DNA of 64,000 bases from Flavobacteriales bacterium. GTDB taxonomy: Bacteria > Bacteroidota > Bacteroidia > Flavobacteriales_F > PHOS-HE28. Shown here one piece after another: positions 8,606 to 17,202 of the stretch. Positions within the stretch are counted from its first letter, which is position 1, and each line of letters opens with the position of its first letter. The DNA is taken from positions 1,054,001-1,118,000 of the forward strand of contig JADJAA010000002.1 in NCBI GenBank assembly GCA_016704485.1, written 5' to 3'. The notes below the pieces were generated by a model. That model was not told the DNA's origin and did no database searches. It saw only the letters and a program-made list of their open reading frames with translations. The position numbers and the translations under genes are program-made.

Positions 8606-8644
8606 AAAAAGCCCTCGTTCCAAATATGGAACAAGGGCTTTTCA
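8606..8644. terminator. Bidirectional rho-independent terminator between convergent genes
   Basis: An inverted repeat pairs GCCCTCGTTCCA (8611-8622) with TGGAACAAGGGC (8627-8638) around an AATA loop. It is flanked by AAAAA on the left and TTTT on the right, so it can work in both directions. The single non-paired position is C-A on the plus transcript but G-U on the minus transcript, so the hairpin is a little stronger for the M36 gene on the minus strand. Confidence 0.85.
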
Positions 8645-8661
8645 ATTTGTGCTGAATATCA

Positions 8662-11622
8662 CTAACGCACCACACTGAAACGACGTACGGCATTGCCGCC
8701 TTGCCAACTCATACGAAGCATGTATTGTCCTTCGTTCAATGCATCAACTTCGATCCGTTGCAGATCTGAAGCAATGGTCGGTGGCACAAATACTGTTCGG
8801 CCGGCCATATCCAGCACTTCCATCCGTAGATCCTTCCGGTCACCGCGAACGAAGGAAATGGTGAGTTGATCATTTGCTGGATCCGGGTAAACTGCAAGTT
8901 CCAGATCATTCACAAGCTCTTCCATACCAATGGTCAAATCCAGATCCCAAACTTGGAAATCATCCAACCCGGCCTCGACCAACGAGCCACCGTCCAAATT
9001 CTGACCGGGACGCAGGCTATCGCTCGCATGGAACTTCAAACGGATATTCGCTGTTGGCGACACGTAATCCTGTACACGGAAAGCCATGCGGCGCCAGCTA
9101 CGGTCGCCTGACTTCGTATCTTCCACAGGCACCCACGATGTACCGCCGTTATTGCTGATATACACCTGCCACCAATCTGCATTCGGGTTGGCTCCCGATG
9201 GTGGGTTGTTGGTATACCAACGCCAGTAGCTGATCACTGGTTCAGCGTAAGGCGTAAGGTCAATGTCCGGGGTCATCAAAGTGGTTGTACCACCATCAAC
9301 ATCATTCTCTCCCAAGGCCGCAGACGTAGAGGACGAATTTCCTGTAACCCAACAGAATTCACCATTCGGGGTGTGTTGGGAATTTGGAGCTACTACACTG
9401 CTCGGATCGCCAACCGTTCCATAGGAGCCGATCGGCAACGCAAATTCCCAAAGGCCGGTGGTCGCATCATCACTTGGCAATCCTTCAACGAAATTTCCGA
9501 TCTCGGTATTTTGATCCGCATCCTCCGTTAGTTCCAACTGCATCCCCACCAGAATGTAGTACGGCAGATTCGGATCCACTGTAGCTGCACCGATCGGCTC
9601 AACGGAACTGAGCACTTGGTTGATATCCTCCAATGCCAAATAGTACGCAATGACCGTACCTGCTGGCTGTCCGGGGATCTGTGCATCGTAAGTTGAGCCA
9701 ACGGTATTCGTCATCAACACACTACTCCAGATGTTCGAATTGTTCAGTCTGTAATACGCACGTACACCGCTCAGGAACTGATCATCCGGAAAAAAGATCT
9801 CCACATCCGCAGTGATATCGATCGGCACATCGGCCGGTGCTGCAACCAACTCGTTGTGTGCGAAGGTGATATTGCTCAATAAGCTGATGCCGTGGATCCC
9901 GAACGCTTCAACAATTGCGTTACCATTGGGCGTGCCGTTCGTAATATTTCCATCATCGTCATCTGCTTGAAGCACATCGATCAGCACGTCGTGGAAAGCA
10001 GGCCCTTCATTTCCATTGAACGTTGCCGCTTGCAGACCCGGGAACGCCTCAGCGAATAATTGGATCGTTAAAGGCATATCGTTGCCGAGTAGAACGTACG
10101 TATCCCACCAAGCGCCTGCTATGATCTCGCCATCGGCATGCACCTCTCCAGTAATATCAATTGGATAGACCTTCGGATCGATATCATATCGGCGTATGTT
10201 GGAATTAGGATCGGCCAACATATATCCTTCGGCCAGGATCGGATTAATACTGAGCGTGAATGCCCATACATCCGCATAACCCTCATTCATTCCACCGTTA
10301 CTGAAATTACTACCCTGGCTTTGATAAAATTTATCGTTGATTCCATGGCCATATTCGTGGTAGATCACATCCGGCACGGTGGCGAGTGACCTACACCCAT
10401 TGGCTTCAGAATAAAAATTGATGGAATTACCATCGTAGAACGCGTTGCAATCGCCATTCGGATCATCCACGTTGGTAGAAAGTGGGTTATCCATACCGGT
10501 GAATGTGGGCAACACATTATTCGCATGTTGGTGGATCTGGTTCACACCCCAGTAGGCAGTGCGTTGCTGAATGGTCGCGTGACCATCGAAACTCACCGTA
10601 TTAGCACCTTCGTTAAGTGTACCGGAAAATGCTGGAGCCGCGCTGGCCGTGAACACACTGGACCATCGACCGTATAGCTCATAACTCGCATCAACAGGTC
10701 CGGAAACGCCGGTAGGCAGAAATCCTGATACATCGGTATACATCGAAACACCGTTCACGGAAATTCTAAGATCCGGAAGACCAACCACCTCTTGCGGTTG
10801 CATAGGACCGTTCACGTATACCGTGGCATTCACTTGCACATCTGCACCTGCATCTTCGCCCTCTCCATGGTCATGACTAACAACTTGATCCTTTCTGTAA
10901 AGCAATTCACCGGAGTGCGCATCTACCCAACAGAGATAACGCGCAGGACGGGACGTGGTATTTGCATACACCAACACTTCATGCACCAAACGGGCATCCA
11001 CTTCATGACCTTTCGGCATTGGTAGGATCTTCAACCCTATTACTTCACTACTCGTTACGTTCGGGATCCCAGACTCAGCAACATCCGTTGCGCCAGCTCC
11101 GGAGATGGTAGGAACAAGGTCCACTTGGTCAACAGCGAATGTTTCTGTTGAAAACGAGATCACGCGCTTCTGAGCATCAAGTTTTACCAGCACATGGCCG
11201 GTGATCACGGGAATTCCTTCCCATACCTGATCGAAATGCACATAGGTGCTCTTGCCTCCGGTCTGGATCGGCAATGGGACCAATGAACTTGGATCAACAC
11301 CAAAGCGGATCAGCTCTGTACCCATGAAGTTCGAAACGCGCTCCTGCAAAGACCCACCAGTTGTTGGAATACCCGGACCATATGCACGGTGAGGCATTCC
11401 GCTGGCTTCATTGAATGTTACGCTCCACCTTGGCTGTGCCGAAACAAATGTTCGCCATGCATTCCGTTCTCGCAATTCCGCCTGAAACTCGGGTGAGCTC
11501 GGAGGTAGCGCCTTCTTGATGAAGTTAACCTCTAACGAAGTTGAGTTCTGTTGCGCCGAAGTGAATGGCAACATCACTACAAATGCCAAGGCAACTAAGG
11601 GTATTCTGTTAGAAATATTCAT
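8662..11622 (-). CDS. Secreted M36 (fungalysin-type) zinc metallopeptidase with T9SS sorting domain
   Basis: The protein has 986 residues. It begins with a signal peptide ending near LPFTSAQQ, then an FTP/PepSY-like propeptide (IQTGGKSTYVHFDQVWEGIPV and ISFSTETF). The peptidase domain follows with the zinc motif HEYGHG at about residue 420, with MNEGYADVWAF giving the third zinc ligand. The middle part has beta-sandwich domains, including a MAM- or jelly-roll-like segment around ISYWRWYTNNPPSG. The last ~80 residues are a T9SS type A sorting domain (AVYPDPANDQLTIS ... GQYMLRMSWQGG ... RRFSVVR), so it should be exported over both membranes and attached to the surface or released. It probably digests external protein as a nutrient source. 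It ends at the bidirectional terminator. Confidence 0.92.
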   Translation of the reverse strand: MNISNRIPLVALAFVVMLPFTSAQQNSTSLEVNFIKKALPPSSPEFQAELRERNAWRTFVSAQPRWSVTFNEASGMPHRAYGPGIPTTGGSLQERVSNFMGTELIRFGVDPSSLVPLPIQTGGKSTYVHFDQVWEGIPVITGHVLVKLDAQKRVISFSTETFAVDQVDLVPTISGAGATDVAESGIPNVTSSEVIGLKILPMPKGHEVDARLVHEVLVYANTTSRPARYLCWVDAHSGELLYRKDQVVSHDHGEGEDAGADVQVNATVYVNGPMQPQEVVGLPDLRISVNGVSMYTDVSGFLPTGVSGPVDASYELYGRWSSVFTASAAPAFSGTLNEGANTVSFDGHATIQQRTAYWGVNQIHQHANNVLPTFTGMDNPLSTNVDDPNGDCNAFYDGNSINFYSEANGCRSLATVPDVIYHEYGHGINDKFYQSQGSNFSNGGMNEGYADVWAFTLSINPILAEGYMLADPNSNIRRYDIDPKVYPIDITGEVHADGEIIAGAWWDTYVLLGNDMPLTIQLFAEAFPGLQAATFNGNEGPAFHDVLIDVLQADDDDGNITNGTPNGNAIVEAFGIHGISLLSNITFAHNELVAAPADVPIDITADVEIFFPDDQFLSGVRAYYRLNNSNIWSSVLMTNTVGSTYDAQIPGQPAGTVIAYYLALEDINQVLSSVEPIGAATVDPNLPYYILVGMQLELTEDADQNTEIGNFVEGLPSDDATTGLWEFALPIGSYGTVGDPSSVVAPNSQHTPNGEFCWVTGNSSSTSAALGENDVDGGTTTLMTPDIDLTPYAEPVISYWRWYTNNPPSGANPNADWWQVYISNNGGTSWVPVEDTKSGDRSWRRMAFRVQDYVSPTANIRLKFHASDSLRPGQNLDGGSLVEAGLDDFQVWDLDLTIGMEELVNDLELAVYPDPANDQLTISFVRGDRKDLRMEVLDMAGRTVFVPPTIASDLQRIEVDALNEGQYMLRMSWQGGNAVRRFSVVR

Positions 11623-11706
11623 GAATGCAAGTTATGAGGGAACCACGAAGATGCGAGATCCATTCTTATTAAATCGGCAAAGTAGGACAGCCATCCAAGG
11701 ATCCCA

Positions 11707-12495
11707 TTAATTCTGGACCGGGATCTTAACCTCAACGCGGAGTCCATCATGGGCGAACGAAATGCCTTCCGGAAGCTCCGCAGAGACCTCTTCATGCCTC
11801 CCCATTAAATGACTAACGTGGGTAAAATACGTCTGGCGCGCACCTATTTCTTTTGCAAGCCCAATAGCTTCCTGAAGGTTCAAGTGTGAGCTATGTTCCT
11901 TTATCCGCAGCGCATTCAGAACAAGTACATCTATACCTTCAAGTTGCTTCATTGCCTTGGCCGGTATTGTCTTGGCATCTGTAATATAGGCCAGGTCTCC
12001 GATGCGGAAACCAAGCACGGGCATGGCATAATGCATCACTTCAATTGGTATGACCTCAATTCCGCCAGCGACAAAAGGCTCATCACTAATATCATGCAGC
12101 GTTAGTTCAGGCACACCGGGATAGCGTTTATCAGCGAACGCATAATGGAACATACGCCGCACCGCGGCATTGGTGGCTTCATTGGAATACATGTCCATGG
12201 CCTTACCCTGCTTGAAGTTGAATGCGCGCAGTTCATCGATCCCTGCCAGATGGTCCATATGCTCATGCGTAAGCAGGACGGCATCGATATTCTTTGTGCC
12301 ATTCCTGAGGAGCTGCTGCCGCAGATCAGGACCAGCATCGATCAAAATGGTCCTGGTATCCGAGTGGACCAGAACAGATGATCGAAGACGCTTATCCTTC
12401 GCGTCCGGACTCGTGCAAACGCGGCAATCACACGCGATCACAGGTACACCCTGACTGGTGCCGGTACCTAGAAATTCGAGACTTAACGCGTTCAT
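11707..12495 (-). CDS. MBL-fold metal-dependent hydrolase, PhnP-like
   Basis: The 262-residue protein has the metallo-beta-lactamase signature LTHEHMDHLAG (His77, His79, Asp81, His82), with MHYAMPVLGFRIGDLAYITDAK and a late His in YFTHVSHLMGRHE. The N-terminal GTGTSQGVPVIACDCRVC contains a Cys cluster (Cys22, Cys24, Cys27) like the structural zinc site of PhnP phosphodiesterases. Members hydrolyse cyclic phosphodiesters such as 5-phosphoribosyl 1,2-cyclic phosphate, but no phn genes are near, so the physiological substrate is uncertain. The closely related Bacteroidota proteins are usually single genes. It is on the minus strand, upstream of the M36 gene and 84 bases away from it, and divergent from the tRNA-Ser gene. 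Confidence 0.85.
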   Translation of the reverse strand: MNALSLEFLGTGTSQGVPVIACDCRVCTSPDAKDKRLRSSVLVHSDTRTILIDAGPDLRQQLLRNGTKNIDAVLLTHEHMDHLAGIDELRAFNFKQGKAMDMYSNEATNAAVRRMFHYAFADKRYPGVPELTLHDISDEPFVAGGIEVIPIEVMHYAMPVLGFRIGDLAYITDAKTIPAKAMKQLEGIDVLVLNALRIKEHSSHLNLQEAIGLAKEIGARQTYFTHVSHLMGRHEEVSAELPEGISFAHDGLRVEVKIPVQN

Positions 12496-12548
12496 TGGAA
12501 CACAAATATCGGTTGAAACGTTCGGAGGCGCTACATTCGCGCCCTGAA

Positions 12549-12633
12549 GGAGAGGTGGCAGAGTGGTCGAATGCGGCGGTCTTGAAAACCGCTTTACCTA
12601 CGGGTAACGGGGGTTCGAATCCCTCCCTCTCCG
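12549..12633 (+). tRNA. tRNA-Ser (anticodon UGA)
   Basis: The 85-base sequence folds as a class II tRNA. The acceptor stem pairs GGAGAGG with CCTCTCC and the discriminator base is G. The anticodon stem GCGGT/ACCGC closes the loop CTTGAAA with anticodon TGA. A long variable arm (TACCTACGGGTA) and the T arm GGGGGTTCGAATCCCTC follow. The CCA end is not encoded, so it must be added after transcription. Confidence 0.97.
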
Positions 12634-12639
12634 CTGATC

Positions 12640-12671
12640 AAAAGCCGTTAGCCGTAAGGCTACGGCTTTTT
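12640..12671 (+). terminator. Rho-independent terminator after tRNA-Ser
   Basis: AAAAGCCGTtAGCC pairs with GGCTACGGCTTTT around the loop GTAA with one bulged T, followed by TTTTT. It starts 7 bases after the tRNA 3' end and should end its transcript. Confidence 0.8.
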
Positions 12672-12680
12672 CTGTTCTAG

Positions 12681-12976
12681 ACCAAGCCAAGTGTAGCTTG
12701 AGGGAAGGTTTTAGAACGGAAAAAGCTGTAGAGCGAAGCGAGTTAGGCTTTTACTTGAAGCCTCCCACTCAGGGAAAGCCATTCCGATAGCGATCCCGAC
12801 CGAACCAAGCAAAGCTTGAGCGAGAGCATGGATGGAAAAAGCCAGCAAGCAGAGCGAGTAAGACTTTTACTTGAAGCCCACCCGCCGTTGGCGCAAGGGA
12901 TAGCCATTCAGATGGCAATCCAAGCCGAACCAAGCATGGTTGTGTAAGAACGTGAACGATAAAAGTTCAGCCTCGG
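12681..12976. repeat. Imperfect tandem repeat, about 124 bases per unit, downstream of tRNA-Ser
   Basis: Unit 1 runs from 12681 to 12803, unit 2 from 12804 to 12928 and a shortened, diverged unit 3 from 12929 to about 12976. Each begins with ACCAAGC. Units 1 and 2 share GGAAAAAGC, AGAGCGA followed by AGT, the block CTTTTACTTGAAGCC, a GGGAtAGCCATTC-like block and a GAACCAAGC junction. I see no open reading frame or tRNA-like fold in it. It fills most of the 400-base gap between the tRNA and the GWxTD gene. Confidence 0.7.
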
Positions 12977-13021
12977 CGACTTTGAGCCAAGGAACGGTAT
13001 ACCCTAGCACCTCAAACGGAT

Positions 13022-13029
13022 TAACTTTG
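13022..13029 (+). promoter_or_regulatory. -7 element TAACTTTG just before the GWxTD gene
   Basis: TAACTTTG is an exact TAnnTTTG match and ends 4 bases before the ATG at 13034, so a transcript from it would have almost no leader. No TTG is seen at -33. Confidence 0.4.
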
Positions 13030-13033
13030 TAGA

Positions 13034-14495
13034 ATGCGTTTGCACAAGCAGTTCTTCTTTGCGCTGATCCTCAGTTCGGCATGTATCTCAGTGCAAGCCG
13101 CTGTGGACGTGGTGGTAGAGACCAAGGTTTTCCATAGACCTGGAAATAATTCGTTGGTAGAGGTGAACATGGCATTCCTGGCCGGTTCTATGGTTAATTC
13201 AACGGATGCCAACGGTTTGTCCATTACCCAAGTAGAAGCACTTACGTTGATCGAGCAGGATGGGAAGATCGCGGCGTATGCGAAAACCGTTATCAGTGGC
13301 AGCCCCTAGATCGGACTCCCTACAAATTGACATGCTCCACCAGGAGATCTTTGATCTAGCTCCCGGGAATTACATTATGACCCTTGAAGTTAAGGATCTG
13401 CACAGTACGGATACCACATTGACCCGATACAATGCACCACTGATCGTTTCGGCGCTTGGTTCGGAAATTTCCATTTCGGACATACTCATTGCCGAGCGTT
13501 TTGAAAAAGCAACGGAAGGCACCCCATCAAAATTCGGGTACACGGTCGTACCGCTATTGACGGATTATTTCCCCGAAGAAATATCCAACCTGAGTTTTTA
13601 CGCCGAAGTATATGGAACTGATGTGATGTTGGGAAAGGATAGCCTGTATTTGCTCACCTATCAAGTGGAAACCTTCGAAACAAGAAAGGCCTATGGCCAA
13701 TTGAAGATCACGAATAGAGTGCAAGCCAAGTCGGTGGAACCTGTTTTTGCGGAGTTCGATATATCCACACTACCCTCGGGCAATTACCTCGCTGCTGTTG
13801 AAGTATTCAACCGTGCCGGTGTTCTACTTGCACGAAGGGAGCAGTTCTTTCAACGTAACAATAAGATCACACTGCAATACGACCTACAGGCTTTGGATGA
13901 ACTGAACATCGGCAATACGTTCGTTGGTTCATACACGGATACGGATTCGCTCGCAGAACATATCGCAAGTTTCCGGCCTATTGCAGATGCATTGGAAAGA
14001 AAGATCATCGATGATCGATGGAAAGACCGCGACCTGGACCTGATGCAACGCTTTTTCTATACGTTCTGGACCAATCGCAGCAATGATCCGGAAGGTGCTT
14101 GGCGAGCATACCGAGCGGAAGTGATCAAAGTGAACAAGATCTACGGTTGCCGGAATATGCGCGGTTATCAGACCGATCGAGGTTATGTATACTTGAAGTA
14201 TGGCCCACCGAATACCCAGATGGATCGTATGCAGGAACTGGATGCCTATCCATACACCATTTGGCATTACTACCGAGCCGGACGCTATAGTAACAAGCGG
14301 TTCATCTTTTACCAGCCGGACCTGGTGACGAATTGCATGGTGCTATTGCACAGTGAGGTCCCGGGCGAATTAAAGAATCCACGCTGGAACCAGATCCTTC
14401 ATGAACGCAATGTTGCGCATCCCAATGTGGACCCTGCCCAAGTTGGCACACAAAGTGGCGGGCGAGCGGATGAATTCTTCGATATGCCGAGGTAA
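13034..14495 (+). pseudogene. GWxTD domain protein, split by a one-base frameshift
   Basis: Two overlapping frames form one protein. The first (13034-13309) has a signal peptide and a strand-rich start, VDVVVETKVFHRPGNNSLVE. The second takes over near 13310 and runs to 14495 with the GWxTD domain, including FFYTFWTNRSNDPEGAWRAY and the signature RGYVYLKYGPPN. The frames join cleanly if one C is removed from the CCCC run at about 13303-13309, which gives ...VISGSPRSDSLQID. The intact product would have about 486 residues, normal for this Bacteroidota family of unknown, probably cell-envelope function. The rest of the coding sequence is undamaged, so this may be a recent mutation, phase-variable slippage, or an assembly error in a homopolymer. 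Confidence 0.8.
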
Positions 14496-14679
14496 AGCGC
14501 ACACCTCTTGATCATCGCGTTAAGCCGAACCGCGAGTTGTGCGAACGATCGCATTGTGCCATTCGAGGTGACGATCTCTCAGTTTTAGCAAAAGACAACG
14601 AAACGTAATAACATAGTGCGGATGGAATGCACCATTTTTGTCCGGCAATGAGGTGTCGTTGGTGGCACATTCTTTGATC

Positions 14680-15714
14680 ATGGGCACAGCGATCGTCATA
14701 TTGAACTGGAACGGCAAGCATTGGCTGGAAAAATTCCTGCCCGGTGTTATCGCCAATAGTCCAACTGCGGAGATCATCGTGGCGGACAATGCTTCTACGG
14801 ATGGATCCTTGAAGATCCTGGCCAGCGAGTTCCCTTCTGTTCGAACGATCGCATTGGAAAAGAACTACGGATTTGCAGGTGGTTACAATGAGGCGCTACG
14901 CCAGGTAGAAGCTGACCTGTACGTACTCCTGAACTCCGATGTTGAGGTTGAGCCCGGCTGGCTGGGTGCCATGGAAACGTATTTGGAGGGGCATCCAGGA
15001 ATGGCAGCGTGCCAGCCAAAAGTATTGAGCTACGCAAAGCGGGACCGCTTCGAACACGCAGGTGCGGCAGGTGGTTATATCGATCGCAATGGATATCCCT
15101 TTTGTCGTGGCAGGATCTTCGAGGTGACCGAAGAGGATAAGGGGCAATACGATGATGACCGCGAAGTTTTTTGGGCGACCGGCGCTTGTCTGATGATCCG
15201 TTCCAAGGCATTTCATGCGGCTGGTGGCTTCGACGCTGACCTTTTTGCCCATATGGAAGAGATCGACCTCTGCTGGCGACTACGACGCACTGGGTGGTCG
15301 ATCGGCTATACAAGTAGTACGACTGTTTATCATGTGGGTGGTGGTACACTAGGCTATGGAAGTCCGCGTAAGACCTATCTCAATTTCAGGAACAGCTTGA
15401 TCGTACTCACCAAGAACCTTCACAATGGTTGGTCCTTCGGTTGGTTGATGCGGCGTTTGATCCTTGATGGTTTCGCGGCATGCAAATTCTTATTGGAAGG
15501 GCACGGTACCCACACTTGGGAGGTGGCAAAAGCACATTGGCATTTTTTCATGCGCTTACCCCGTATATTGAAGATGCGGAAGGAACTCTTGGCACAGGAA
15601 ACATCGCCTGACCTTACGGGCATGTATCAGCGCAGCATTGCTTATGACAGGTTCATTATCGGATGGAAGCAGTTCTCACAGCTCGATAAAAGTGCATTCC
15701 GGGATAAACGGTGA
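14680..15714 (+). CDS. Glycosyltransferase family 2
   Basis: The protein has 344 residues with a GT-A fold of the rhamnosyltransferase-like GT2 group. The core begins with TAIVILNWNGKHWLEKFLPG, then ADNASTDGS, the DxD-like YVLLNSDVEVEPGWL and the acceptor-side FWATGACLMIRSKAFHAAGGFDADLF, followed by EEIDLCWRLRRTGW (the catalytic-base region). It would transfer a sugar from a nucleotide donor to a surface polysaccharide or lipid on the cytoplasmic side. The ATG at 14680 is chosen because GT2 proteins start directly at the first strand; a longer frame from 14638 lacks a good start. It stands alone between the GWxTD gene and aroQ, as often in Bacteroidota. Confidence 0.92.
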   Translation: MGTAIVILNWNGKHWLEKFLPGVIANSPTAEIIVADNASTDGSLKILASEFPSVRTIALEKNYGFAGGYNEALRQVEADLYVLLNSDVEVEPGWLGAMETYLEGHPGMAACQPKVLSYAKRDRFEHAGAAGGYIDRNGYPFCRGRIFEVTEEDKGQYDDDREVFWATGACLMIRSKAFHAAGGFDADLFAHMEEIDLCWRLRRTGWSIGYTSSTTVYHVGGGTLGYGSPRKTYLNFRNSLIVLTKNLHNGWSFGWLMRRLILDGFAACKFLLEGHGTHTWEVAKAHWHFFMRLPRILKMRKELLAQETSPDLTGMYQRSIAYDRFIIGWKQFSQLDKSAFRDKR

Positions 15715-15723
15715 CGCTAGTTG

Positions 15724-16143
15724 TTATCTGCTGATCAGGTATTCAACGGCCATGTGATACCCCTCCAGGCCAAAACCGGTAATGACCCCAGCACATGTTG
15801 CGCCGGTTATCGTATTGTGCCGGAATTCCTCGCGTGCATGGATATTGCTGATATGCACTTCCACAACAGGGATCTTCAGCACAGCGATCGTATCACGCAG
15901 TGCAACACTCGTGTGCGAATATCCTGCTGGATTGAAAACAACGCCATCCACTTGATCCACCGCATTTCTTAAGCGTTCGACGAGTTCGCCTTCAATGTTG
16001 CTCTGGAAATAAGAGAATTCCGCATTCTGAAAATCATTACGCAACTCTTCAATGTATTCCTCGAAACGTCGGCTACCATAGATCTCAGGCTCGCGTTCAC
16101 CAAGAAGATCGAGATTAGGGCCGTTCAGCAACAGAATACGCAT
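15724..16143 (-). CDS. aroQ: Type II 3-dehydroquinate dehydratase
   Basis: The 139-residue protein matches AroQ along its whole length. LLNGPNLDLLGEREPEIYG contains the catalytic Arg and Tyr22 of the flexible lid. VFNPAGYSHTSVALRD is the substrate loop, and VEVHISNIHAREEFRH has the Glu-His pair. It removes water from 3-dehydroquinate in the shikimate pathway for aromatic amino acids. No other aro gene lies in the window, so this is a dispersed pathway gene. Its start is close to the xerD frame on the other strand; the true xerD start at 16280 leaves 136 bases for two divergent promoters. Confidence 0.95.
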   Translation of the reverse strand: MRILLLNGPNLDLLGEREPEIYGSRRFEEYIEELRNDFQNAEFSYFQSNIEGELVERLRNAVDQVDGVVFNPAGYSHTSVALRDTIAVLKIPVVEVHISNIHAREEFRHNTITGATCAGVITGFGLEGYHMAVEYLISR

Positions 16144-16279
16144 GGCGCGAAGTTCGCAACTCAGATCATACCCTCATCATCCTGATGCACAAAATAGATA
16201 TGAACTATGCACAGTGTTGCGTTGGAACAAACCTCCTGAGCGAACGAATGGAACCGGCCACATCACGCAACTTCGTAAA

Positions 16280-17197
16280 ATGGATTGGGATAGTGCGTTG
16301 GTGGATCTTCGCATGCACCTTAAGTTGGAACGTTCGTTGAGCGACCGCACGGTTGAGGCATACTTGCGCGATGTTGGCAAGCTCCGGAAATATGCAGATG
16401 ATCAATCACCACCCTTGAAGCCTGGATCCATTAAGCTGGATGATATGCAGGCATTCATAACATCCGTAGCGAAGTCAGGACTGGGTGCACGCAGCCAAGC
16501 GCGTTTGTTAAGTGCCATTCGCGGATTTTACCGCAGCCTTAGACGGGAGAAAGTGGTTGATGAAGACCCGACCGAACTTATTGAAAGTCCTCGTTTGGGC
16601 CGCAAATTGCCCGTTTTTCTAAGCATCCAGGAGATCGATGCGATGGTTGCCGCGATCGATATGAGCAAAAGGATGGCACATCGCGATAAGGCCATGCTTG
16701 AAGCGTTGTACAGTTGCGGACTTCGGGTAAGTGAATTATGTGGCTTACAGCTTTCGCGCCTCCACTTTACCGAAGGGTTCATACGTGTAGTGGGCAAGGG
16801 CGATAAGGAACGGCTGGTACCCATTGGCCCTGGAGCCATGAAGCATATCCAATTGTACATCGAACACGAGCGCGTTCATCTACCCATAACCAAAAAAGCA
16901 GAAGATCTTGTGTTCTTGAACAACCGCGGATCAGGATTGTCAAGGGTTTCCGTATTCAACCTTGTAAAGGATCTGGCAGCCAAGGCTGGAGTCCGAAAAG
17001 TGATCAGCCCGCATACATTCCGACATTCATTCGCTACTCATTTGGTTGAAGGCGGTGCGGATCTACGCGCTGTGCAGGAAATGCTCGGCCACGCCAGTAT
17101 TACGACAACGGAGATCTATACCCATTTGGATAGGGAGTACCTGCGGAGCAACATCATGCAGTTCCACCCGAGAGCTCGAAATAAGCAAGGGAAATAA
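16280..17197 (+). CDS. xerD: Tyrosine recombinase XerD-type
   Basis: The 305-residue protein has an N-terminal SAM-like core-binding domain (residues 1-90, starting DWDSALVDLRMHLKLERSLS) and a catalytic domain with the RHRHY residues. Arg lies in SCGLRVSELCGL, His-x-x-Arg in HTFRHSFATHL, the second His in MLGHASITTTEIYTHL and the nucleophile Tyr in the same segment. Length and lack of cargo genes fit the housekeeping chromosome-dimer recombinase rather than a mobile-element integrase. I chose the ATG at 16280; the frame is open upstream to 16142 but those residues are not family-like. A CAACTTCG element ends 4 bases before this ATG. Whether it is XerC or XerD cannot be fully settled without comparison. 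Confidence 0.88.
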   Translation: MDWDSALVDLRMHLKLERSLSDRTVEAYLRDVGKLRKYADDQSPPLKPGSIKLDDMQAFITSVAKSGLGARSQARLLSAIRGFYRSLRREKVVDEDPTELIESPRLGRKLPVFLSIQEIDAMVAAIDMSKRMAHRDKAMLEALYSCGLRVSELCGLQLSRLHFTEGFIRVVGKGDKERLVPIGPGAMKHIQLYIEHERVHLPITKKAEDLVFLNNRGSGLSRVSVFNLVKDLAAKAGVRKVISPHTFRHSFATHLVEGGADLRAVQEMLGHASITTTEIYTHLDREYLRSNIMQFHPRARNKQGK

Positions 17198-17202
17198 TTA
17201 TG

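Noticed and set aside
14795..15349. Long minus-strand open frame inside the glycosyltransferase gene
   Set aside because: Antisense shadow of the GT2 gene; its translation is Arg/His/Ser-rich, without domain-like hydrophobic pattern or start context.
16280..17197. Idea that the tyrosine recombinase and the nearby tRNA mark an integrated element
   Set aside because: Length and domain layout fit housekeeping XerD. The tRNA is 3.6 kb away and no direct repeat or phage gene was found.
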